Part shown: positions 41,108-50,311 of the stretch, one piece after another
Numbering within the stretch: the first letter of the stretch is position 1
Layout: the number at the start of each line of letters is the position of its first letter
NCBI GenBank assembly: GCA_027051095.1
Contig: JALUAM010000033.1
Coordinates: forward strand, 1-54,112
Source of the DNA: Acidilobaceae archaeon
GTDB lineage: Archaea; Thermoproteota; Thermoprotei_A; Sulfolobales; Acidilobaceae
DNA: 54,112 nucleotides
Reading direction: 5' to 3'
The notes under the pieces: generated by a model
The model's input: the letters and a program-made list of their open reading frames with translations, nothing else
Told to the model about the DNA's origin: nothing
Databases searched by the model: none
Program-made: the position numbers and the translations under genes

Positions 41108-41366
41108 CCCTCCCCTTCCGGTGGACTAGCTCCCTCAGGGGAGCGGCAAGGTTGTAGCAGTCTCCCTTATCCTCTACGAAGCCCTTCTCGACGAGCCTAG
41201 CGATAACTTCCTCTGGGTTCTGCACGCCCCTAGCCTTAAGCTCCTTGACGGCTCTCACCACGCCCACGGACAGGCTCTCTATGAAGTAGTTGAGGACCTC
41301 CCTCTCCTCGGGGCTCAGCCTCTTGGCATCTTCCAGCATCCTGTAGGCTTCGGCTAGGTCCTCCAC
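41097..41366 (-). CDS. Small helical protein, possible winged helix, 89 aa
   Basis: Helices SPEEREVLNYFIESLSVGVVRAVKELKARG and NPEEVIARLVEKGFVED, then a possible wing DCYNLAAPLREL, give a winged-helix-like shape. ATG start at 41366. It is divergent from the Trm5-family gene with 81 bp between and may regulate it, but nothing in the sequence shows this. Confidence 0.55.
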   Translation of the reverse strand: MEDLAEAYRMLEDAKRLSPEEREVLNYFIESLSVGVVRAVKELKARGVQNPEEVIARLVEKGFVEDKGDCYNLAAPLRELVHRKGRVRV

Positions 41367-41447
41367 GGCCTCCGCCTCCCTCTAGTATAGAGGGGCCGGG
41401 GCGGAGCCATTAATCCCTGGCAGGCCGGGCGAGAGGGTGCCACTACT

Positions 41448-42323
41448 GTGGGTAGCAGGCTACTGCGTGAAATCGCTAAGGAGGTTCTGGGCGAGGAGAG
41501 GGCTAGGAGCATATGGAGTAGGATAGACGTTATAGGGGACATAGCCGTAATTAAGAGGCCGCTCCGCGACGCTCCGAGCCTCGAGGAGTACAGGCTTATA
41601 GCGGAGAAGATACTCGAGAGGATGCCCTACATCAGGAGCGTGTGGCTTCAGACGGGCTCGGTCGAGGGCGATTTCAGGCTTCGAGGGGGCCTAGTCCACC
41701 TGGCCGGTGAGAGGAGAACCGTGACTATCTACAGGGAGCACGGATGCTCCTTCAAAGTAGACATAGCCAGGGTCTTCGTGACACCTCGCCTAAACTATGA
41801 GCACCTGAGGGTGGCCAGGCTAGTGAGGCCCGGGGAGGCTGTGCTCAACATGTTCGCGGGGGCGGGTATACTGTCGATAGTGATAGCCAAGCTCGCTAAG
41901 CCCTCGATAGTGTACAGCATAGACATAAACCCCGCAGCCTACGAGCTAATGAAGGAGAACGTGAAGCTGAACAGGGTTGAAGACGTAGTAAAGCCTCTTC
42001 TAGGCGACGCGGCCGAGGTCGTGTACAGGGGTCTCAGGAAGAGCAGCGACAGGGTCTTAATGCCTCTGCCCGCCCTAGCCCTCAAGTACATGGATGCAGC
42101 TCTCGCAGCCCTCAGGGGCGGCAGGGGCTGGTTACACGTATACCTCCATGTAGAGCGCGTCAAGGGCAGCGGCCATCTCGAGAAGGCTGTGAGCGCCGTG
42201 AAGGCTCGGGTCGAGGAGCTCGGCTGGGGGCTTGCAGCCGCTAGGGCTAGAGTCGTGAGGAGCGTAGGTCCTCGCCTCGTACAGGTGGTAGTCGATGCTG
42301 AGGTGGAAGAAGCCGGACATTAG
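41448..42323 (+). CDS. trm5: Trm5-family tRNA G37 methyltransferase
   Basis: 291 aa, GTG start. A class I SAM-dependent fold with NMFAGAG (134-140), SIDINP (158-162) and MPLP (205-208) in the place of the family's N(L/P)P. RVFVTPRLNYEHLRVA is the shared Trm5 linker. It makes m1G37, the first step of wyosine, or acts later as a Taw2/Taw22-type enzyme. The overlapping Taw3 gene supports a wyosine role. The exact subtype cannot be settled by eye, partly because of the unusual MPLP. Confidence 0.82.
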   Translation: MGSRLLREIAKEVLGEERARSIWSRIDVIGDIAVIKRPLRDAPSLEEYRLIAEKILERMPYIRSVWLQTGSVEGDFRLRGGLVHLAGERRTVTIYREHGCSFKVDIARVFVTPRLNYEHLRVARLVRPGEAVLNMFAGAGILSIVIAKLAKPSIVYSIDINPAAYELMKENVKLNRVEDVVKPLLGDAAEVVYRGLRKSSDRVLMPLPALALKYMDAALAALRGGRGWLHVYLHVERVKGSGHLEKAVSAVKARVEELGWGLAAARARVVRSVGPRLVQVVVDAEVEEAGH

Positions 42324-42873
42324 GTCGGTGCTATTCGAGGAGAGGCTTATCGGGTACCTGGACCCGGGGGCCGAGCGCTACTTAGCCCCCCTGAACGAGC
42401 CCCCCAAGCTATACACTACAAGCAGCTGCACCGGTAGGATAGCAATAGTCGAGGGCAGGTTCCACTGGCTCAGAGACGACGCCAGGATAGTATTCAAGAG
42501 CCACGACCCCATAACCGTTCACGACGTAGAGAGGGTGCTCAAAAGGCCCTTCAGCGACCTATGGCTCAAGGCGACGGGCCCAATACTGCACCTCAGAGCC
42601 TACAGCCTGGAATGCGCCCTAGAACTCCTAGACGCGGCAAGGCAGTCGGGCTTCAAGCACAGCGGGCTGATATCAGCCGGCGAGACCGGCTACACAGTGG
42701 AGGTCATGAGCAGCATACAGCTAAACGCCCCATTAAGGCTTGGGGGCGTAGACATGCTAGCACGCGAATCCCTGGATAGGCTGGTGGAGCTATCGAACAG
42801 AGCACTAGAGGAGGGGAGGAGGAGGCTGGAGCAGCTAGCCCGGGCTGCGGAGAAGCTTAGATCGTGCTGGTAA
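42295..42873 (+). CDS. taw3: tRNA wybutosine-synthesizing protein Taw3
   Basis: 192 aa. Taw3 (TYW3) methylates a wyosine intermediate at G37 of tRNA-Phe. SSCTGRI (43-49), KSHDPIT and RPFSDLWLKATGPILHLRA are conserved, as is HSGLIS with its catalytic region. Its start overlaps the trm5-family gene by 29 nt and its stop overlaps the thyX start by 10 nt, so the three are translationally coupled. Confidence 0.92.
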   Translation: MLRWKKPDIRSVLFEERLIGYLDPGAERYLAPLNEPPKLYTTSSCTGRIAIVEGRFHWLRDDARIVFKSHDPITVHDVERVLKRPFSDLWLKATGPILHLRAYSLECALELLDAARQSGFKHSGLISAGETGYTVEVMSSIQLNAPLRLGGVDMLARESLDRLVELSNRALEEGRRRLEQLARAAEKLRSCW

Positions 42874-43889
42874 CTGCAAACACCACCCCGCCCCCAGTTA
42901 TATCATCTGCACTCCAAGCCTGGAACGGGGCGTTGACTGGGCCTCTTGACCCGGGGATACGGGTGAGGCTGCTCAGCTACACGGCTGAGGGGGAGCGTCT
43001 GGTGGCGGCTGCGAGCAAGGTCTCGCTCTCCCGGAAGCCCCTCAAGGACCTGCTGGCCATGGACGAGGGGGAGGTTGAGCTGTGGATTAGGGAGACGTTC
43101 AGGAGGATGCACTTCAGCCCCTGGGAGCACTCGGTGTACACGTTCGCCGTCGAGGGGCTCTCCAGGGTGGCGAGCCACCAGCTGGTGAGGCACAGGGTGG
43201 CGAGCTACACCCAGCTCAGCCACCGCTACAGCGAGGGCTACCTGAGGGCTATGGCGCTGGAGGCGTGCAGGCTAGCCGGGCTCCCCTGCCCCGCGAGCCC
43301 GAGGGAGGACCCTGGGGGCCGGAGGCGCGCGTACGAGCTCTACTCCAGGGCGCTGGGGGAGGCGCTGGGGCTGGGCGACGGGGAGCTGATACGGGTGGCG
43401 TGGCTGGGCTTCGTCCTCCCCCCGGGCCCGGGGCACAGGCTCGTCGACTACGCCTACGAGTACCTGCGCGCCGCCTCCCGGTACTACAGGCTCCTCGCCT
43501 CCGGTGCGAGGAGGGAGGACGCCCGCTACATACTCCCCCAGGCCCTCCGGACGAGGATAGTCGTGACGATGAACGCCCGGGAGCTGATACAGGTCTTCCT
43601 ACCCCTCCGGATGTGCACCAGGAGCCAGTGGGAGCTAAGGCTCATAGCCTGGCTCCTCTGGAGGCAGCTGGCCAGGGTGCACCCCCGCCTCTTCCGCTGG
43701 GCCGGGCCCTCGTGCGTCCTGAGGGAGAACACGCTGAGAGCCGAGCCCGCGAGCCTACAAGACTACCTCGAGGGCAGGCAGCGCTTCACCCAGCCCAGGT
43801 GCCCGGAGCTGGTCGAGAACAAGGCGATACCCGCATGCCTCAGGGCAGCCGCAAGCCCCGCCTGGCAGGATGGCGAAGAGTATGAGTGA
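42864..43889 (+). CDS. thyX: Flavin-dependent thymidylate synthase ThyX
   Basis: 341 aa, GTG start. ThyX makes dTMP with FAD and methylenetetrahydrofolate. The motif RHRVASYTQLSHRY (R109-Y122) holds RHR and the conserved serine S119, and EHSVYTF precedes it. MCTRSQWELR near 250 fits the C-terminal substrate region. It is longer than the 220-250 aa of bacterial ThyX because of an N-terminal leader of about 32 residues and a longer tail. The gene is strikingly G+C-rich (77% in one 60-bp line), unlike its neighbours. Confidence 0.92.
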   Translation: MLVTANTTPPPVISSALQAWNGALTGPLDPGIRVRLLSYTAEGERLVAAASKVSLSRKPLKDLLAMDEGEVELWIRETFRRMHFSPWEHSVYTFAVEGLSRVASHQLVRHRVASYTQLSHRYSEGYLRAMALEACRLAGLPCPASPREDPGGRRRAYELYSRALGEALGLGDGELIRVAWLGFVLPPGPGHRLVDYAYEYLRAASRYYRLLASGARREDARYILPQALRTRIVVTMNARELIQVFLPLRMCTRSQWELRLIAWLLWRQLARVHPRLFRWAGPSCVLRENTLRAEPASLQDYLEGRQRFTQPRCPELVENKAIPACLRAAASPAWQDGEEYE

Positions 43890-43964
43890 GCTTTAGATGG
43901 CTTGCTGCGTCGGCGAGCATTCTTAAACGTAATGGGTGCTAATTATTAGGGTTTAAATGGCAAT

Positions 43965-44945
43965 ATGCGTAAAAATATGGAGGGGCCTGATGTGCCCGCA
44001 ACTGTAGGCGGGGAGATCAGGAGGGTTCAGAGGCTTGGCAGTAGCAGCCTCGTCGTGACGCTTCCCAAGAGCTGGGTTAGGAGCCTCAACCTTAAGCCAG
44101 GCGACCCCGTGTACGTTGTCGTTGAGGGCAGGAGTGTCAGGGTGATGCCCGTCGAAAACGAGGGCGTTGGTTCCGCGGCCTTTAGGGTTCAGGGCCTGGA
44201 GGAGGGGGAGGCTAGGAGGTTCCTCTGGTGCGCTTACGTCCTGGGCCCCGACGAGATACTGGTGGAGGCTGTGGGTGAGGGCGTCTACGAGGCCCTAAGG
44301 GAGGCATCTCTCAGCCTCGTGGGGGTCGAGGTCTCGAGGGAGGACAGGGGCGCTAAGATCAACGTCCTCGTCGACCCCTCAAAGCTGGACCCCAGGTCCT
44401 CGATAAGGGCTGTAGCGGGCGACCTGGAGGAGATCGTGAAGAGCCTGGTACGAGTCCTAAAGGGGGAGGCCGGCATGGACGAGGTCTCCCGGCTGCGCCG
44501 CTCGCTGACCAGGAGCCTAGCCCTGGTTGAGAGGAGCCTCATGGTCGCTCTCACTTCACAGCCTTCGCCCCAGAGCCCGGCGACTGTTAACACGCTCATA
44601 GCAGCCAACTTCCTCGGCCTAGCGGCGTCGACGTTCGCCGAGGCAGCAGAGCTAGCCGCCAAGAGCGGTGTGAGAGACGAGGAGGCGTCGAGGATGCTCG
44701 AGCAGGTGTCCAGGATAGCCATGGAGACTGCGCTAAACGTCGCATCACCCAGCCTGAAGAGGAGCAAGGAGCTGATAAACTCGGTCTCCAAGGCCCGCGA
44801 GGCAGTCATGAGCACCGCGCTCTCAGACTCGACCCCCAAGAGCGTCGCCATAGTCCTGACAATAGCGGCTGAGGCACTCAAGCACCTCTACGTAGCCACA
44901 ACGCTATCATACTGCTCCGCGAGGATACTCTCAGCTAGGTCTTAG
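43965..44945 (+). CDS. AbrB-PhoU-type regulator
   Basis: 326 aa. An N-terminal SpoVT/AbrB domain (about 16-60; RRVQRLGSSSLVVTLPKSWVRSLNLKPGDPVYV) is followed by a long all-helical PhoU-like region. Archaeal proteins of this layout are thought to regulate phosphate uptake. TATA GTTTAAAT at 43951-43958 is close to the ATG at 43965, so a leaderless start at ATG 43977 (MEGPD) is an alternative. No phosphate transporter gene is nearby. Confidence 0.87.
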   Translation: MRKNMEGPDVPATVGGEIRRVQRLGSSSLVVTLPKSWVRSLNLKPGDPVYVVVEGRSVRVMPVENEGVGSAAFRVQGLEEGEARRFLWCAYVLGPDEILVEAVGEGVYEALREASLSLVGVEVSREDRGAKINVLVDPSKLDPRSSIRAVAGDLEEIVKSLVRVLKGEAGMDEVSRLRRSLTRSLALVERSLMVALTSQPSPQSPATVNTLIAANFLGLAASTFAEAAELAAKSGVRDEEASRMLEQVSRIAMETALNVASPSLKRSKELINSVSKAREAVMSTALSDSTPKSVAIVLTIAAEALKHLYVATTLSYCSARILSARS

Positions 44946-44984
44946 CCCTCCGACAATGACAACACCCGCTAAGAAATCACAACG

Positions 44985-44991
44985 CTTATAC
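44985..44991 (+). promoter_or_regulatory. TATA box of tRNA-Val
   Basis: CTTATAC is centred about 31 bp before the tRNA 5' end, the expected spacing. Confidence 0.5.
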
Positions 44992-45018
44992 CTCCCCCAA
45001 CGGAGACTCAAGACGCGG

Positions 45019-45094
45019 GGGCCCGTCGTCTAGCCTGGTCTAGGACGCCGCCCTTACACGGCGGAGGTCCGGGGTTCAAATCCCCGCGGGCCCA
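45019..45094 (+). tRNA. tRNA-Val (UAC anticodon)
   Basis: 76 nt. Acceptor GGGCCCG/CGGGCCC with discriminator A, anticodon stem CCGCC/GGCGG, loop CTTACAC; anticodon bases are 45055-45057. The T-arm is CGGGG-TTCAAAT-CCCCG. The next three bases are CCA, so the 3' end may be encoded here, unlike the other tRNAs in the window. No intron. Confidence 0.96.
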
Positions 45095-45097
45095 CCA

Positions 45098-45667
45098 CCC
45101 GCTGTTTCCTGATTAGACAACTTTTATCGATTTTATCTAATGTATCAGGTCTCTGCTGCATTAGCCATCGCCTCACGGCAAGCCAATAATGGCCGTTCAT
45201 GCCGGCCAATGCACTCGTTATATGTAGCTGGCTAGGCGGATTAGAGGGGATGCGGAGAAGCTGAGCATAATTATCTATGTGTCCTCAATCGATGCTCTCA
45301 GCCGAGACCTTGACCTAAATGATAGGGCCGGGAGTATCATTGGAAGCAGCTGAGAGCCTGCTCAGATGAGATCAATAGTACTTTGAGAAAACACGACGTT
45401 AGACAAGCTACTGAGAAGCCCTGGGGAGCCTCCGCTCTGACTGTTAAGGCCTATGCATATTGGAGTGAGGGCAGGCGCCTCGCTAGCCACGGAAAGCTAT
45501 GTTAGTGGACTAGCGCCGCCGAGATGTATATATATGCTTCTACGTCTACGAGGGCTAGTGCACTAAGAAGGGCGTTACAGCCGCTAAGAGGAGAGTTGAG
45601 AAGCTAGAGAGATAACCTTGTTAATAAAAGAAATACTCTAACATGTGCCCGGAGATTGTAATTGTGG
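45098..45667. other. Intergenic stretch between tRNA-Val and tRNA-Leu
   Basis: A 570-bp region with no intact gene. It holds a decayed PaREP1-type gene (45279-45615, listed separately). Next to tRNA-Val there is an imperfect inverted repeat, CTGAT-TAGA at 45109-45117 against TCTAATGTATCAG at 45136-45148, with T-rich sequence between, which probably ends the tRNA transcript. The rest (45150-45278) shows nothing I can identify. Confidence 0.6.
45279..45615 (+). pseudogene. Decayed PaREP1-family gene
   Basis: Pieces of a PaREP1-like protein appear in order but in different frames: RDLDLNDRAG (about 45297-45330), then EAAESLLR (from 45343), then QATEKPWGASALTVKAYAYW followed by SEGRRLASHGKL, which is open in one frame until a TAG. 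The family's C-terminal block follows in another frame as ICFYVYEG, a stop where Trp is expected, then CTKKGVTAAKRRVEKLER and TAA at 45613-45615. At least three shifts and several stops show it is broken. The match rests on my memory of the family. Confidence 0.7.
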
Positions 45668-45752
45668 TGCGGGGGGTGGGATTTGAACCCACGCAGGCCT
45701 ACGCCATCGGGTCCTCAGCCCGACCCCTTTGGCCAGGCTCGGGCACCCCCGC
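45668..45752 (-). tRNA. tRNA-Leu (GAG anticodon)
   Basis: 85 nt on the minus strand with a long variable arm, as expected for a class II tRNA. Acceptor GCGGGGG/CCCCCGC and discriminator A. The anticodon stem is TCGGG/CCCGA with loop CTGAGGA; anticodon bases are 45714-45716. The T-arm is GTGGG-TTCAAAT-CCCAC. No intron and no encoded CCA. Confidence 0.95.
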
Positions 45753-45783
45753 GCCGTGATAGGTTTATCTCGGCTCTGGGGGG

Positions 45784-45789
45784 TTTAAG
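45784..45789 (-). promoter_or_regulatory. TATA box of tRNA-Leu
   Basis: CTTAAA on the minus strand is centred about 34 bp upstream of the tRNA 5' end. A second AT-rich hexamer at 45791-45797 is an alternative. Confidence 0.4.
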
Positions 45790-45837
45790 GGTTAAACTTT
45801 GTCTGTGAGCCTCATGGTCGGCGCTGGGAGGCCGCTT

Positions 45838-46956
45838 CTACAGGTATGATAGCGACTTGCCCGTCTCTGGGTGGAAGAGCCTCACCCCCTGGGTGTTCAC
45901 TATAATCCTGACCGTCTGTCCTGTTTCTAGGAGCCTTGAGAGCATCTGGTGGCTCTCCATGGGCATTATAAGCCTCACTAGCTCCTCGGACCCCTCCTCC
46001 CCCACCTGGACTACGACTAGGAGGTCTCTCCCCATAGGCTCCACAGTGTAGATCTTGCCTGGTATGCCCTCCTCGGAGTCGATCACTATCTTGGCGTCCT
46101 CGGGCCTGAAGCCGACGATCGCCTTGTCCAGGCCCAGCTCCACGGCCCTCTTGTGGAGCTTCTCGGGCACTCTTAGGGAGCCCCCGCTGAGGTACGCTAT
46201 TGGGGCCTCGGGGTCTAGGGTGGCCTCGAGCAGGTTCATAGGCGGCGTGCCTAGGAAGCTGGCGACGAACGTATTGACGGGTTCCCTGTACACGTCGTCC
46301 GGCCTCCCCACCTGCTGGACCCTGCCCTCGTTTATCAGCGCTATCCTATCCGCTATCGCCATGGCCTCGGACTGGTCGTGCGTCACGTGTATAGTGGTTA
46401 TCCCCAGCTTCCTCTGCAGTCTTTTCAGCTCGCTCCTCACGTGTATCCTGAGCAGGGCGTCCAGGTTGCTCAGAGGCTCGTCAAGCAGGAGCACCTGCGG
46501 CTCCTTGACGAGGGCCCTGGCTATGGCTACCCTCTGCTGCTGGCCGCCGCTAAGCTGCCAGGGGTACCTGTCTAGTAGGTGGCCTATCCTTAGCATCTCA
46601 GCCACGCTCTTAACTCTCCTGGCTATCTCGTCCTCCGGCATCCTCCTGATCCTCAGGGGAAAAGCTATGTTGTCGTAGACCCTCATGTGGGGGTATAACG
46701 CGTAGTTCTGGAAAACCATGCCCACGTTCCTCTCCATCGGCGGCTTATGGGTCACGTCCCTGCCATCGAAGAGTATCCTCCCTCGGGTCGGCTTGTATAT
46801 CCCGGCTATCATGTAGAGTATCGTGGACTTGCCGGAGCCGCTGGGGCCCAGGAGAACCATGAACTCGCCGCTCTCTATAGTCAGGTTGACGTCCCTGACA
46901 GCAACAACCCTGCCGTCGAAGATCTTGGTGACCCCCTCAAGCCTAACCTCGACCAA
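45838..46956 (-). CDS. MalK/UgpC-like sugar ABC transporter ATPase
   Basis: 372 aa, TTG start. Walker A GPSGSGKST, signature LSGGQQQRVAIARAL, Walker B LLLDEPLSNLD and a C-terminal TOBE domain (about 235-370) place it with ATPases of carbohydrate importers, which pair with permeases and a binding protein. No permease or binding protein gene is next to it, so it may serve several transporters encoded elsewhere. It is G+C-rich like the block that follows. Confidence 0.92.
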   Translation of the reverse strand: MVEVRLEGVTKIFDGRVVAVRDVNLTIESGEFMVLLGPSGSGKSTILYMIAGIYKPTRGRILFDGRDVTHKPPMERNVGMVFQNYALYPHMRVYDNIAFPLRIRRMPEDEIARRVKSVAEMLRIGHLLDRYPWQLSGGQQQRVAIARALVKEPQVLLLDEPLSNLDALLRIHVRSELKRLQRKLGITTIHVTHDQSEAMAIADRIALINEGRVQQVGRPDDVYREPVNTFVASFLGTPPMNLLEATLDPEAPIAYLSGGSLRVPEKLHKRAVELGLDKAIVGFRPEDAKIVIDSEEGIPGKIYTVEPMGRDLLVVVQVGEEGSEELVRLIMPMESHQMLSRLLETGQTVRIIVNTQGVRLFHPETGKSLSYL

Positions 46957-47032
46957 CTAGAAGCACCCCGCGCAAGGTGGGGGTCACGGCCTTCAACGCG
47001 GCCCCTTAACACTACTCGGGAGCCCCTCGAAT

Positions 47033-47629
47033 TTAATATTTTCTCCATTTGCCCGAAGCTAGAGCGAGCAGTGATACAATGCCGGGGGACGCCGCTATGA
47101 CCACAGCCACGGGGAGGGGCGCAGCCAGGGCGGCCAGCGGCGCGGCAGCCCCTGCCAGCGACGCGGCGACTGCCTTGGGCCCGCGCAGCCACCCCACGAG
47201 CGACGTATAGGGCTGGAGGGCCAGCCACTGCGCGAGGGCTAGCAGCAGCGACCAGGGCGCCGGGTCGTAAGACCCAGCCATGGCCGCCATGCGGGGAGCC
47301 GCGGCCAGCGCGTAAAGCGCTGATGAAGCGTATGCGGGTAGAGCCAGCGCCAGCAGCCTCGACTCGGAGCGCCCAGCGCCCAGGGAAGCCAGGGCCGCCA
47401 CGGCCGTCAGCGCCAGGGCCATGGTCGGCACTGTGAGGCCGGAGGCCAGCGACGATGCGACAGCTAGTGCGGGGGCCGCGGGCGGTGGCGGCATGCGCCT
47501 GACAGCGTGGACTGCTGCCAGGGAAAGCGCGGTCAGGGCCAGGGCCAGCTGCAACGGCGAAGGGCTCACCGCTGACAAGGCCGCAGCAGCCACCACTATA
47601 GCCCACGAGAGGGCCGCGTACACCCTCAA
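47033..47629 (-). CDS. Polytopic membrane protein, 198 aa
   Basis: Six or seven Ala/Leu-rich spans with few charges; Pro-rich RRMPPPPAAP lies between spans 2 and 3, and the tail is GKWRKY. Its start overlaps the DUF58 stop by 4 nt, so it is the third gene of the moxR - DUF58 row. An opposing frame over 46881-47606 is longer but has Arg/Gly-rich nonsense composition. No family is recognised. Confidence 0.7.
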   Translation of the reverse strand: MRVYAALSWAIVVAAAALSAVSPSPLQLALALTALSLAAVHAVRRMPPPPAAPALAVASSLASGLTVPTMALALTAVAALASLGAGRSESRLLALALPAYASSALYALAAAPRMAAMAGSYDPAPWSLLLALAQWLALQPYTSLVGWLRGPKAVAASLAGAAAPLAALAAPLPVAVVIAASPGIVSLLALASGKWRKY

Positions 47630-48701
47630 GCCTCGAGCACCCCGCGGCCTAGCACGACTGAGCCCGTCAGGCCCGCCTCCTTCACGCGCTCGCAGAGGGC
47701 GGGCGACGCGATTACTAGGAGCCTGGCGGCAGCGGCCTCAGCCAGCCTTGCAGCCTCCGCGAGGGCCCTGGAGGCCGAGGGCCCGGGGGCGGCCGCGTCC
47801 TCGGGCCTGCTCCAGGCTAGGACCTCCTCCAGAGCCGCCAGAGCCTCCCTCGCAGGCCCCGGCGGCCGGGTAACCCAGCCAGCACCCGTGTAGACAGTAA
47901 AGCCCATGATGCCGCCCGAGGAGGCAACTGCCAACGCTATCCCCGAGGCCAGCCTCATAGCCCTGTCTGCCAGCGTCGACCCAGGCCTTCCCAACCAGGC
48001 GGGCCTCGAGAGGTCTACGAATACGTGGATCCTGGCGCCGGCCTCGGGCAAGGGCTCCCACGCCATCAGCCTCCCCGCCCGGGCCGAGGCCGACCAGTGG
48101 ATCCTCCTGGCGTCGTCCCATGGGGTCCACTCCCTTACAGTCCACAGCTCTACGCCGCCGCCCCTCACGCCGGCGGCCTCGACGCCAGACTCTACTAGGG
48201 GCGGCCCGGCCGGCTCCCGCCGGGGCTTCACAGGGGCTAAGGCTCTGGCCTCATATAAAGCCTCCAGGGCCACCAGGCCGAAGCCTGACACCCACAGGAC
48301 CCTAGAGCTGCGGGACTCCGAGAGGCCCGGGGCAGCCCTCACCGTGTAACTTGCCCTGAACCAGCCGCCCCAGCCCGCCACCAAGGGCTGCCTCTCCACG
48401 AGCCTAGTCCACGGCTCCTCCCGCACCTCCAGGGAGCCCTCGAGCCCCGGGGCCTCCAGCTCCAGGCTGGCATGTATTAGCTCGCGGCCCCCCGAGGCGC
48501 ACCTCACGAGCCTGGACGAGGCTAGCGCCTCCGAGGACCTAGCCAGCACAGCGGCGTCAACGGCCATCATGGCGGCGGCAAGCGAGAGGGCTAGTAGAGC
48601 CAGACCCTCTCCCTGGAATGCCAAGTAGGCTAGGGCGGTCGCGGCGGAAGCTAGAAGCGGCAGTGCAGGGCCCGGGAGCGGCTTCACACGGCTAGGCCGC
48701 G

Positions 48702-49622
<921 letters not shown>

Positions 49623-49643
49623 CCAACCCTTCACCAACAATTA

Positions 49644-49666
49644 ATATACACTTTTATACTGTATAT
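49644..49666. promoter_or_regulatory. Dyad around the moxR TATA box
   Basis: ATATAC (49644-49649) and GTATAT (49661-49666) form an inverted repeat with an 11-bp spacer. The spacer and right arm contain the moxR TATA box (AGTATAAAAG on the minus strand, 49651-49660). A repressor bound here would block TBP. The divergent 49763 gene could also be controlled. Confidence 0.4.
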
Positions 49667-49762
49667 CTCGTCGCGCGGGAGCAACATTATTTCGAGCGCC
49701 CAGGCCACAACCCAATTTACTACACGGTTAGGGAATACTGGTGATATAGGGGTTAGTCCGGC

Positions 49763-50311
49763 GTGCTCCACTCACCCGCGTGGGGCGTAGAGACGGATAG
49801 ACACTATATTCCACCGCTGCTCCAGGCAGAGGCGGGCGAGGAGACTGTTATAGAGGGTTTTGAGGCTGGGGCGGGCGGCGTGCCGGTTCTACCCCAAGCT
49901 CTGGCCCCGGGGGTTCAGGGCGCGCCGTGGCTGGCCGTCCTAGCTGCCCTGGTTCTCGCAGTCGTAGCCGTAGCAGTCTACCTCAAGCTGATGCCACGGG
50001 CTCCCCCAGGGGTAGTGGTAGCTGGCTTCACAGGCACCCTCTCGAGTGCCGCGCCCGCAGCGCCCAAGAGAGGGGGCCTGTACAGGTATCTAGGCGACAA
50101 GGCGAAGGTTAGGAGGGCCCTAGACTCTGCGCTTAGGTCCTGCGGCCTCAAGCCGTCAACCACCCCTAGGATGGCTGGGAGCATGCTGGGCGTCGAGGGG
50201 TGGGTCTACGCTGAGAGGGTCCTCTACGGAGATGCTTGGAGACAGGAAGACGTGGATGGCGCCGTGGGCTTCGCGGACAGGCTGGCTAGGGCCTGCGGTG
50301 GCGGCGGTTGA
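49763..50311 (+). CDS. DUF4129-like single-span protein
   Basis: 182 aa, GTG start. The N-terminal 50 residues are outside or disordered. A membrane span (about 54-75) is followed by a C-terminal domain with the DUF4129 flavour: ALRSCGLKPSTTPRMAG and YAERVLYGDAWRQEDVDGAV. Such domains appear with MoxR/DUF58 genes. The match is partial. It overlaps the next gene by 4 nt and diverges from moxR. Confidence 0.65.
   Translation: MLHSPAWGVETDRHYIPPLLQAEAGEETVIEGFEAGAGGVPVLPQALAPGVQGAPWLAVLAALVLAVVAVAVYLKLMPRAPPGVVVAGFTGTLSSAAPAAPKRGGLYRYLGDKAKVRRALDSALRSCGLKPSTTPRMAGSMLGVEGWVYAERVLYGDAWRQEDVDGAVGFADRLARACGGGG

Noticed and set aside
43265-43885. A 206-codon plus-strand frame inside thyX
   Set aside because: It is a shadow of a very G+C-rich gene; the thyX frame has conserved catalytic motifs.
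44285-44881. A 198-codon minus-strand frame opposite the PhoU-like gene
   Set aside because: Ser/Thr/Leu-rich composition typical of antisense to a helical protein; no motif.
45098-45667. CRISPR or insertion-sequence remains between the tRNA genes
   Set aside because: No repeated spacer units, no terminal inverted repeats and no transposase motif; the coding remnants fit PaREP1 better.
46881-47606. A 241-codon minus-strand frame overlapping the 198-aa membrane protein
   Set aside because: Its residues are Gly/Arg/Ser-rich without structure, while the overlapping frame gives clean membrane spans and is coupled to DUF58.
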